Positions 47,743 through 57,984 of a stretch of DNA of 64,000 nucleotides are shown here, piece after piece. Source of the stretch: Chrysopilus asiliformis (taxonomy: Eukaryota; Arthropoda; Insecta; Diptera; Rhagionidae); assembly GCA_964034945.1 (NCBI GenBank), contig OZ035960.1, positions 21,315,487 to 21,379,486 of the forward strand, given 5' to 3'. Both the position numbers and the translations under genes were made by a program. The notes beneath the pieces were generated by a model. It saw only the letters and a list, made by a program, of their open reading frames with translations, searched no databases and was not told the origin of the DNA. The stretch's first letter is position 1, and the number at the start of each line of letters is the position of its first letter.

Positions 47743-48290
47743 TTAGAAGCTGTGACTGAATCGGAATCCGCCACCATAATTTGGTCGACTGGTGCCAAAT
47801 TGACCACCATATCTTCGTTCGTAGTTGAGATTTCCATCTAAAGTGGTGCGTCCATTCCGACTTTCCCAAAGTCGTCCTTGCGCCGATGCACTCAAATCAG
47901 TTCCTCCGAATTCTCCTGGACCAGCTTCGATATTAATTTGCCGTTTAGTCCTTAAAGACTTTTCATCAATATCTTCCACTTTCACCAACTGTTCCATTGC
48001 TTCCAGTTCTTCGTCAGGCACGTACATATATTCCTGTTTAGGAGCAAACAAAAGAAATATGTTATTTTTTTTTTACAAAATCTTTGTTTGAAGTATTTTT
48101 TTTATGTTCAGAAAGATCTGTTAAACACTCGAATACTTACAGCACTAAATGGAGCAACAAACACCGTTGTTCCTATTGGAACATCTTCCATAAGATGAAT
48201 TTCCGTCATTTTCTCTAAAGGTTCTAATGGCATGATAGCAGCGTTACTTAAAGCAACAATAGCAAGCAATGCAACAATTTTAAATGCCAT
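47743..48290 (-). CDS. Attacin/diptericin-like antimicrobial prepropeptide
   Basis: Exon 1 (48290-48141, 50 codons) and exon 2 (48033-47743) join in phase 0 across a 107 bp intron to 146 codons. Residues 1-18 form a signal peptide (hydrophobic core, cleavage after SNAA). Residues 19-81 are an acidic propeptide ending in the dibasic furin-type site RTKR. The mature 65-residue peptide starts with Gln, which often cyclises, and matches the glycine-rich attacin C-terminal/diptericin domain: GRLWESRNGRTTLDG, then YGGQFGTSRPNYGGGF and a terminal aromatic. Family members are secreted from the fat body after infection and act on Gram-negative bacteria. It has one glycine-rich domain only, shorter than classical attacins and without the proline-rich stretch of diptericins. 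Upstream TATA, initiator, kappa-B and GATA motifs fit an immune-induced gene. Confidence 0.88.
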
Positions 48291-48352
48291 TTTTAATAAT
48301 TAGTTATTGATTTTTGCTTTCAATTAAATTTGATTGAAGACAGAAGTGAAAC

Positions 48353-48386
48353 TGATGCCGAATACAAGAATTTCCGACTTTATATA
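48353..48386 (-). promoter_or_regulatory. TATA box and initiator of the attacin-like gene
   Basis: On the minus strand TATATAAAG (48386-48378) is followed by TCAGTT (48355-48350), an arthropod initiator, with about 33 bp between the first T of the TATA box and the initiator A at 48353. The 5' UTR would be about 60 bases. Confidence 0.7.
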
Positions 48387-48442
48387 GATAGAGTTTTTTA
48401 GCATAACAATTCTTGGGGAAGAACTTTCTAAATTGGGGTGTA

Positions 48443-48452
48443 AGAAAATCCC
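48443..48452 (-). promoter_or_regulatory. Candidate kappa-B site GGGATTTTCT
   Basis: The sequence fits the NF-kappa-B/Relish type GGGATTYYCY and lies about 90-100 bp upstream of the predicted start of transcription, the usual place in insect antimicrobial peptide promoters. Confidence 0.6.
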
Positions 48453-48536
48453 AATTCATATTTTTATAATGCAACTAATCTTTTTGTTAAATTTATAAAT
48501 AGATTTACGACAGAACGTCTGAGAATAATTGTAAGT

Positions 48537-48592
48537 GATAAGATTTTTCGCATATACGACAAATGGGTGCTTTTGCGTTATCAGTTGATAAC
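48537..48592. promoter_or_regulatory. Cluster of GATA-factor motifs
   Basis: TGATAAG (48536-48542), TTATCA (48579-48584) and TGATAAC (48586-48592) occur within 60 bp, some 180-240 bp upstream of the gene. Paired kappa-B and GATA sites are typical of fat-body immune promoters. Confidence 0.5.
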
Positions 48593-48962
48593 GGGGAAAG
48601 ATTCTTGAAGTTGGAAAAATTCTTTTTCCTCAATTTCGATAGAGAATATTACTGAATTGGAGTGATTTTCAGATCAGAACGCTTTTAGATTTTTTTTTCT
48701 TTCGGAAAAATGGTTTACTAAAAAAATGGTTTATCAGCTTCAACAATTTCGAGAACTAAATTTTTGTAACAGAATATTTAAAGACAAAATATTTAAAAAG
48801 ATACTTTTGAAGTAGTGATTTAGTGGTGGAATAAAATTTTGATGTTCATAGAAGATATGTAAAATCACATTCCAAATACTTTTTGTCTTTATATTTTTTT
48901 CGATATGACGCACTTTTTTCAAAAAAAAAACGGCAAGAAACCTCTTCGGTGTTTGTATGGGG

Positions 48963-49769
48963 TAGTGCTGTGACATCGACATCGATGTTTTGAAAACATC
49001 GATGTTTTCTCCAAAACATCGATGTTTTTACCATCGATGTTTTCTTTCCGATGTTTTTATAACATCGATGTTTTGTGTCCGATGTTTTGTGTTCGATGTA
49101 TAGCCCTTTCAGACCCACTGTATACGATTGTGTTAGGTGACGTAATACGTTTATATTTCGGCTCAGACTCAAAATTTCGCTCAAAATCCCAAAAGCAGTG
49201 ATCGTGTTACCTTTTGTCGGGAGCTTCTATCCCTTTCAGACCCAAAAATTTTTTTTTTGAATTTTTTTTGTTATTCTGGTATTGAAATATAATAGTATAG
49301 CAATTTTTGTAGCAATCGGAAGAAAAAAATTTTTGGGTCTGAAAGGGATAGAAATACTCGCTGCAATTGCATACCACTGGTTACTTCGGTCCCATCTGAA
49401 AGGCTTTTTTCAGCTACAGGAAATATTGTCAGCACTAAAAGAAGTTGCCTTTCAGGGGACCATATAGACAAACTTCTATTTCTACACAGTGTAGATAATA
49501 AATATTGGGGATTGGATTAGTTTGAGGCAGTTGTTTTTTTGCTAATAGTTAACATATTTAATAAAGAGCCTTTTTTTTTCTTTAAAATGACTTTTATTAA
49601 CCCACTTTTAAAAGTTCTTTATTTATTGAAAAAACATCGATGTTGCAAAAACATCGATGTTGCAAAAACATCGATGTTTTTGGTTCGATGTTTTTGTGGC
49701 ATCGATGTTTTCATTTTTAAAACATCGATGTTGCAAACATCGATGTTTTCTTTCGATGTCACAGCACTA
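48963..49769. mobile_element. hAT-type non-autonomous element with ACATCGATGT arrays
   Basis: The 8-bp direct repeat GTATGGGG flanks both sides (48955-48962, 49770-49777). The ends TAGTGCTGTGACATCGA and its complement match the hAT pattern (TAGNGNTGTG). Near each end the palindromic unit AACATCGATGTTTT is repeated several times. There is no transposase. Smaller inverted repeats of a different kind are nested in the middle (49227-49351). Confidence 0.88.
49227..49351. mobile_element. Small MITE with CTATCCCTTTCAGACCCA ends
   Basis: Inverted ends of about 29 bp enclose 125 bp in the centre of the hAT element. A further direct copy of CCCTTTCAGACCCA is at 49104-49117, so at least one more related end is present. 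Confidence 0.65.
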
Positions 49770-50024
49770 GTATGGGGTCTATCCAATGAAGATGTGCTAA
49801 CGGAATGACTTGTAGCTTATATTTGAATCTGTTATATAATTACCTTAACTGCCAAGTTTGATAAAATTCCGTTCAACCGTTACTGTATTTACTGGCAACA
49901 AACAAACCCTAATCAAAATCAAAATGTCTCAAAACAAAGAGAAAACTTAAAATGGCCGCGATTAAATCAATAGAAAGATACACGTTACTGTTTTATTTAT
50001 CTAACCTAAAGCCAAATTCACACG

Positions 50025-50195
50025 ATCAACAAAAAAAAATCCATTGACCGTCAACTATCAGCAGATTGACGGTTGGCGTGTTGTGTGATGCATACATACG
50101 GTTTAAATTTCAATGAAAAAGCATGTAAAACACCTTGATACGTTGATCGTCAACCCTTCATGGTTGACAAAACAATTCCGTTGATGGTCAACGCA
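50025..50195. repeat. GTCAAC-rich repeat, copy B
   Basis: CATTGACCGTCAACTATCAG at the left and CCGTTGATGGTCAACG at the right are inverted, and the centre matches 31893-32045 in the opposite orientation. Confidence 0.45.
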
Positions 50196-53100
50196 TTTTC
50201 ATTAATTTAGATGACCATTATTCATTAATTTGGATGGCCATATGTAATTTTCCTTTGCAAGTTTATCTTCCAATATTTCAGTAAGTACTTGTAATACCAT
50301 AAAAATATTTTTTTCCAGTCATCTCTGTTTGCTATAAAATTAAACTTGTTTTCGGCATAGTCTTGGAAACCTGCTCTACATTGGACAAAAACACTTTTTG
50401 TTGAAAATTCCAAACCGTCGAACGTTTCAATGTCGAATTTAATTGCAGTACAGATTTTTCGTCAATTCCGATCAATAAAAATAAGTATATCGACTTTCAG
50501 TTTCAGGTGCGCGTGAGTGTGTTTGGTGGTACTTAATTGACTACAGATATGAGCATTTCTTAACACATTAGAATAATTTGCAGTATGTCCATGGAATAAC
50601 CACAAATAGTTTTCCCATCGTCCATCTGAAAATATTTCAATGTTGAATTGCTTATCTCTGTGGTGTCTGGTAGTGTTGATGAAATTTTTTTCTCATCCTG
50701 AATATATTGTATCTACGTGGTCTAGGCTTGCCATCACTACTCGCAACTTAATTGCATTTCATTAATTTCAACATTAAATCAGGAATTTCAACACTTTTTG
50801 AATTACCGGCAGCATAACGAATCGATACATTAAACTATGACGAAGTTGAGTAATTCCATAGCGATAATAATGCGAGTTCTGGAGATTTTGTGGCTAACTT
50901 TTAGTGACTTTGATTGGATTTCGATGAATAACTTTCTCGACGATGCAATTGAAAATATCTCGACCTTAAAAAAAGTGCGTGTTTTTACATAGATTTCTTA
51001 TAAATACTGTAGATTTCTATGCTAATGTTGAAATTTTTAGAAAAACAGCGCATTGGTATCTGCGCTGTTTTTCTAAAATCCTCTCCGCTATAAAAGGCTG
51101 TCCACAAAATATGCCATAGAAAAATAACAAAACATCCACAATTTTGTTAAACCCTATGAATTTTTTTTGGTTTTTCTCTAAAAATTAAGTTATTAAAAAG
51201 AAAAAAAACCAAAAAAAAAAATCTAGATGAATTTGATTTATATAATGATGAATACCGAATTAGCGTTCTTGCCATCCACATCGTTGGCAGTTGACATTTT
51301 TCTTCGCCATTTAAGTCGCGGCTATGTGGCAGTGACTTCAGATGCTGTTAGAGTAGGATCTGCAAAAAGCCCAATTTGATTTGCAAAGCAGTCAATTTGA
51401 TTTGTAAAAGGTTGTTTTTGTTATAACTATTGTTTTTGTTGTTACTAACTAAACTTATTATTACAAATGGCTGTCATTTTCATTTTGTAGAAAAAAAAAT
51501 CATAAAATAGAATAAAAATATCAATGATACAATATAAAGTAATGAAATAAATTAATCAGCAAACTCACCAATTACCTTTTATTGTTTGTTGCACACCTGA
51601 CATTATTACATTATAATTCACACTAATCAACATTTAAACTTCAATCATAATAACTTCACATTGAATTAATTTCACAGGTTTCTTTCTCTTTTTTTTTTAT
51701 TGTATATTTTTATATTTTCATCTTTTGATGTGTTGAATTGCCCTGCACCAGTGATGCCACTAAGAGAACACGGGAGGTACAAAATGTATACAAAAACCCC
51801 GTGAATTCTTCCAGTGCCATTCCCTGTGCTGGGAACATACGGGAACATATTTCTATAAAAACACTGTATAGTAAAAACGATCATCGATCGTTGGGTTGAG
51901 TGGTAATCTTGCAAAGTTGACTACACTGCCAGCAATGCAAGACGATCATGACATAAAAAAACCACACTTTGGCGTCTTGATTACTGTCATTACCTGTTTG
52001 AATCGTTCAGCAAAAAGCAGCCAGATAGATGGCCCTTTATGCTCCACCTCGTACTTGGGATACCATCGACCGACTCTGTTGGCTGGTGGCTCCAGTGATC
52101 ATTCTTGATGTGGCCAGGTTGAAGTTGGTACCTTCAATAAAACAGCGCGGAAATATGAAGACACATCGATGAGACAAGCAACCAAAGAACTGAAGAAACC
52201 CAGTGAACAACGGCATCCATGTAGATTTTACCTTTAAGTTGAACAGATTTAAGACCTACCTAGCCTTATGTAATCATGGAAACAGCAAAAGACCGAATCC
52301 AGATAGATATCTCTGACACATCTCCTCTAAGCATGGGAGAATGATCTTCTCAACTTCTCAACTTCTGTAAGTAACTTCTTAGGATTGCTGCTGTTTCGAT
52401 TCAGGTGTCTTCTGGCCGTGGATCACCTCCTAAGGGAAAATAAAAGAAAAGTCATGTTTTTTTTTGTATTATTACCGATGGTTGATGCGAGTAGGAAAAA
52501 AGTAATAGGGAAAATAGAAGGAAACTGGACTGTAAATCACTTCTTTCGTCATTTGGAGACGCTCTGGAGAAATATATATAGGAGCACAACTATTTAGTAG
52601 TCAAAGATAGATACAGGTACGTCTATATTCTGTACAGGTAATTTCTTATAAATTCTGAAAAATTTTGCTTGTCGTAAGAATATGTGGCCCCACAGCTGAT
52701 ACGGGAAATCATTGATTCACGATTGAATTGAGAAGTTGTAATTACGTTAAGCATTGAGGACCACTATTGGAAGGAGATCATCCATCTCCCTGTTTACTAC
52801 TTCCGCTGGAAATCTTCATTCGAATGATGATCATGTGCTCTTTTGTCCATTTTAAGCCAGTTGAAGTAAGCATGAGATGAATTTCGTTTGAGATACTTTT
52901 GTCTTGTTGAAAGATGGTTAAAAATTTAAATAGATAATTGTTAGTTTTATGGAAAAGTTCATGTCAACCTAGTTTAAATTTATTTTTTTCTTCTACAGAT
53001 CGATTTTTTTTTATTTGCATGAAAATTTCCTGTGATTTTTTCGTGTACGCGGTGGAGATTTCCTATACGAATGGAAAAATATCGACTATACTGAGAACTG

Positions 53101-53910
53101 TTGTCCTCACGACTTTCTGACACGATCCTTTCGTCAAAGATCAATTTTGTTGTAGGATTTTCTGTGCATATTTCTTATAGTTCGTACCATATATGTATAT
53201 ACCCAAAAATCAATTTTCAAATAAAAAACCCAATTTTCCCCTTAATTTTAGTTTATAACAAAAAGTTTATTGTATAGCCATGTAACAATTTAATAATTGA
53301 GCTAAATTTCGAATAATTGTACAATTTTCTCCCAAGATTTCTTCCAATTTTAAAGGTTGAGGGGATTTTTTTTGCTGGAAACGAAATCGATTTCTCTTGG
53401 TATTTGCCTCAAAGTTAAAATCAATTAAACTCTACAATTTTGTTATGATTGAATCAATTTGATAAAAGTAGATAAATAATTAAAATAAATTTTTTGGGGG
53501 TCGCTTTAAGTATCGCAATCTTAAAGAATTTAGAAAACTATTAATTGTGAGGCCAAATTTTATTCATTTCAAGGACGTTTTGCTTGTTGAGATAATTATA
53601 TTAATTACATTCAAAATTATTATAAATAATGTAAGATTTTTAAATATCTATATATCAGTCGGTAGACTACATGAAATTCACATCGCCTTTCTTGATTTTT
53701 TTTTCAAAATTTTGTCGATTGGAATAAAAATGTATGGGGACTTTTATTTTTCCGAGGTTCTCGCTGGGCTAGTGAAAATAAATTGCTATTTGTGGTATAA
53801 TTTTAGCTGCGCAAAATATTTTTTTTTTTTGGAAGAATCAAGAAAAAATGACAAAATTGGATTTACGGCATTTGGGCTATAATATTTTTTACAATAGCGA
53901 ATGAAAATAC
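50196..53910. other. Gene-free spacer with one possible isolated exon
   Basis: No complete gene is visible. A minus-strand stretch ending at a good donor at 51994 is open and well balanced in composition (see findings), but it lacks a good acceptor or partner exons. Confidence 0.45.
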
Positions 53911-55201
53911 ACGAGGGCAGTCCGATAAGTACTTAGCCTACAAAAAAAACGAAAATTTTGGAAAAGTGACCATTTATTTCTCAACATAGTCTCCTTTTAG
54001 CTCGATACACTTGACCCAGCGATGCTCCAACTTCTTTAACCTGTCTGAAAAATGCGTTTTCTCGAGGTCTGCAAAGTAGGCCTCCGTAGCGGCGATGACC
54101 TCCTCATTCGACTCAAATTTCTGCCCGGCGAGTGACTTTTTCAAGTTTGGAAACAAAAAGAAGTCGCACGGGGCCAAATCTGGAGAATACGGTGGATGGG
54201 GAGCAGTTCGTAGCCCAATTCGACCAATTTGGCCGTAGCGACGGCGGAGGTGTGAGCCGGTGCGTTGTCATGGTGGAAGAGCACTTTTTTCTTCGCCAAA
54301 TGGGGCCGTTTTTTCTGCAATTCGGCGTCGAATCGGCCCAATAATTCGGTATAGTAGAGCCCTGTGATCCTTTTGCCCTTCTCCAGGTATTCGACGTAGA
54401 TCACACCTTGTGAATCCCAGAAAACAGTGGCCATCACCTTTCCGGCAGATAGGACAGTCTTCGCCTTCTTCGGAGCACGTTCGCCGGGTAAACTCCACTG
54501 TTTCGACTGTTCCTTAGTCTCTAGTGTGTACCAGTGGATCCATGTTTCGTCAACGGGCACGAAACGACGCAGAAACTCCTTCGAATTGCGCTTAAACAGC
54601 GTCAAACACTGCTGTGAAGTGGATTCACGGTTGCGCTTGTTGTCCGGAGTGAGCAAACGCGGCACCCATCGCGCCGACAGCTTTCTCATGCCCAAAATTT
54701 CATGCAGGATATGACCCACGCGGTCTTTTGAGATGCCTACTGTCTCAGCTATCTCGCGCACCTTCAATCGGCCGTCTGCCAATACGAGATCGTGGATTTT
54801 TGTTATGTTATCCTCCGTGGTAGCCGTTTTCGTAGCACCTGGGCGTGGCTCATCAAAAACCGATGTGCGACCACGTTGAAACTCGTTACACCAATTTTTG
54901 ACGGTCGCCATCGAAGGAGAAGAGTCACCGTACACAGCATCCAAGCGCTCTTTGATTCCGCTGCGCGATTTCCCTTCCAGAAACAAGAATCGAATCACCT
55001 ACCGATATTGCTCTTTTTCCATTTTTCTGAAATCCGCAGACACGCCCGCTTCCATACGCGGTCAAAACAAAACTACGAGTTCGATTCGGCTGAAATTTTG
55101 ACTGTAGCCGTCTATGAGAATGTACTACACGATAGTAAATTTCTCCTGCGACAGTGGCGCCATCGGGCGGTGAGGCTAAGTACTTATCGGACTGCCCTCG
55201 T
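53911..55201 (-). mobile_element. Full-length mariner element, inactivated
   Basis: Inverted ends of 28 bp (ACGAGGGCAGTCCGATAAGT and on) bound 1291 bp, the usual mariner size. TA lies next to the ends (exact on the right, offset by two bases on the left). The single transposase gene runs on the minus strand and has two visible defects. Confidence 0.92.
53974..55022 (-). pseudogene. Mariner transposase (D,D34D type), broken
   Basis: From the ATG at 55022 the frame corresponds to about 349 residues. An N-terminal helix-turn-helix region is followed by the catalytic motifs VDETWIHWY (first Asp) and HHDNAPAHTS (second Asp); the third Asp lies just before APCDFFLFPNLKKSL. Two breaks are seen: an in-frame TAG at 54999-55001 (codon 8), and a one-base loss in a C run (GGGG on the plus strand at 54198-54201) that shifts the frame before the third catalytic residue. 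The rest reads cleanly, so inactivation looks recent. It could still supply ends to a related active transposase. Confidence 0.92.
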
Positions 55202-57188
55202 ACTTTGAGCATCTTTGTTTATTATTCCAATATCGATAGGTAGAAACTTGGACTTCTCGAGGTCCGAAAGGTGGTCCAGAAAAGGGATACTTTCGAGTTA
55301 TCGGGGCGAAATAAAATAGAGTAAGATAGAGAAGTTCAAAGGTATTAAAAAATCTTTGAGTTATCGAGGAATTCGAGTTATCGAAATTTGTATCTTACCT
55401 CCCATTTTTTCCGTACATCGATTTGTTTGTAAAATTTACACGCGGCGTATTTTTGTAATAAGGATTACAATAACCTTCAAATTTATCAACTATTATCAAC
55501 TATAGTCGGACATGGGGATCATCGATCCGTTTATAGCTCTAAAAAAATGATTGAGGACCCCTGATTTAAGCGATTTTGTATCTTAAATAAAATAATTACT
55601 AAATTTAGTGAACTGCTTCTTATTAAATTTTTTGTCATCTAGTATTTAGATTTTTTACGGTACAAGCCTGGCTACTGATAAAAACGTTGTGCTAACTCTA
55701 GGCTCTTCTGTATAAATTAATAAAAAAATAAAGAGATTTTTGTGAAAAAAAATTTTAAACTTCCATCAATTTTAGCAATTTTTCATGATTTTGACCTAAC
55801 ATCTGGTAGTAGTTTGGCTGTACCAACTCTAATTTTTTCGTTATGACGGATGACTTATAAATTGGTTTAAATATTTATAATTTGGAAAACAACAATAATT
55901 TTTTCCTTCATATATGAAAAACTTTGTTGGTCGGGAAAAAATTTCCTTCGACTAATTAGTCGATCGCAAATAAGTTACATGAAGCCACCCCAGCAGTCAA
56001 AGTTTAAAAAGACATTTGACCAAGAAAATGTTTGAAAAAATGCTAAAATGGGGCACTGCGCAATTTATTGGATAGTGTAATGTTGTGTAAATTCGAATTA
56101 ACATAGAATGCAATCACAAAGAATAACAAAGTAGAACAGTACAAAAAACAGTCTAGTAATTAACGGAAATAATGAATCTAAAATGAAATTTAAAGCGAGA
56201 AATTAAGTGAAAAAATAGCAAAAAAAAAATGTGTCAACAAGTTCTTGAACGGTAAAGGTTTTTTAAGGTAATTCTAGGCCTCAGTAATACTTTGCTATGG
56301 CATAACACCTGTCCCACAGGTATGTATTTGACTTGAATTAATTTTATTACTGTTACAACAAGTGACTAGAAAGAAACCTTCAACAAAATATTATCGCCAC
56401 CAGCATTTCCTATTGGAAAACTTATCAGCAATCAAAATAATATGGTCTTATTTCTCGTGTTCATTGAAAATCCCGGCTCAACATACATTTCTGTTAGGAA
56501 TTACGTTCAAATAGAAGGTTTAAGGTACTTTAGCCGATTTCACGTACATACACTCAGCAGAATGTAAGAATCGCATATGAAAATGAAAATACAAAAGTAA
56601 ATAATAGTCGCATAAGTAATAAAAAGTATGTGCAGAAAAAGAAACGATTATGAACACAAAATTATGACATGCATAACGAAAACTTTATATCGTGATAAGA
56701 ATTCGTGTGTGCATTTCATGACAGGTAAATGATTTATACGAGCAAAATCGATCGTTTGCGATAAAAAAAATCAAGTTCGCGGGAATTGTTTGCACTGAAT
56801 ACAAGTATTAGATGGAAATTTTTAATTTATAATAGCCTGCGTTGAAGGCATATAGTACTATATTAAATTGTGTTGAGACACAGAGGGGGAGTACGTTTGT
56901 ATCCTGAATGGTTTAAGTGAAATAATGAGGCTTCCAGTTTGTCTTTGATTGATTTCATCGTTTACTCACGTTAATTTAAAGATAAATTATTATTCACAAC
57001 TGATGGAAAAAGCCGACATATTGACATCAATGTATGACACTTTCAGTCGATATGTCAACATAAATCGTGCATTACGAATTATAAATAAAAATATTGAAAC
57101 TAAATTCGAACGTTGAAACGTTATAAAAACGATTTTGAAGGGGTATTTTTATTCTTCTACGCATCTCATTGCCAAAAGGACGATTTCA
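55202..57188. other. Gene-free spacer
   Basis: The sequence is AT-rich with no supported exon, RNA gene or bounded element. Confidence 0.5.
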
Positions 57189-57491
57189 CACTCAGAAAAA
57201 TGTCAGGTCAACTTTTTGTCAGGTTAACTCTGACCTCTAGCTGGCTGACAGAGGTTTCCATTACATGACATTACATCCTCGAAATGCCTATCTAAGGTCA
57301 ACTCGTGCAGCACCCAATGCCCTACTTCACCTGCTCGTGGCTTAATTTCAGAATTTCTTCGGCCACAAGTCAACACAAGTTTTACTTTCCCTCATACAGG
57401 CGAACGCGCGCCTCGCATAGGCTAAATTTTCCTGCCCGAGGCCAATTACGCCGTATGTAGGTCGTCGAGTTAGCCTCCATTTTTCTGAGTG
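57189..57491. mobile_element. MITE with CACTCAGAAAAATG ends
   Basis: CACTCAGAAAAATGTCAGG at the left and CCTCCATTTTTCTGAGTG at the right are inverted. The 303 bp interior has higher GC than its flanks and no convincing gene. Confidence 0.6.
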
Positions 57492-57746
57492 CAATGTTCG
57501 ATCAAATTGGAGTATCAAAAAACTGTAATTTGAAAGCACGTCACACATTTAAGAGGAGGTACGGGTGGCGGTAGGAAATCTCATATATAAAAATCGCGAA
57601 AACGTATGGATGAAAATCGTGGCTGGAGCGAGCGAGAGGGTGGAGAGGGGCACAGATCCCCTTCAGCCCTCGAAGGGCGTCCAAATTGCCAATATGGATG
57701 TGAATTTTAAATTAATCACTAAGGAGACTTCATGTATCTCATTTTT

Positions 57747-57984
57747 GAGAAAAAAAATCGTAAATTTAACTATTTTATAATGTGGAATCGGTACTATAAC
57801 TAAAATAGTTAATTTCAATTACAAAATAGTTAATTTGAATTGCAAAAATAGTAAGTTTTACTATTAAGTAGTTAAATTTATTTTAAAAATAGTCGATTTT
57901 GACTATTCTTGTATTTTTAGTTATATACTATTTTAGTTATAGTCCCATTCCCCATTATAAAATGGTTAGGTTTATTATTTTTCC
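57747..57984. mobile_element. Foldback MITE rich in TAACTATTTT
   Basis: The outer arms (ATTTTATAATGTGGAATCGG at the left and its diverged complement at the right) pair for more than 35 bp. The interior repeats AAATAGTTAATTT in several forms. Confidence 0.6.

Noticed and set aside
57348..57548. A 66-codon minus-strand frame
   Set aside because: It runs across the right end of the CACTCAGAAAAATG MITE into flanking DNA, so it is not a coherent gene.
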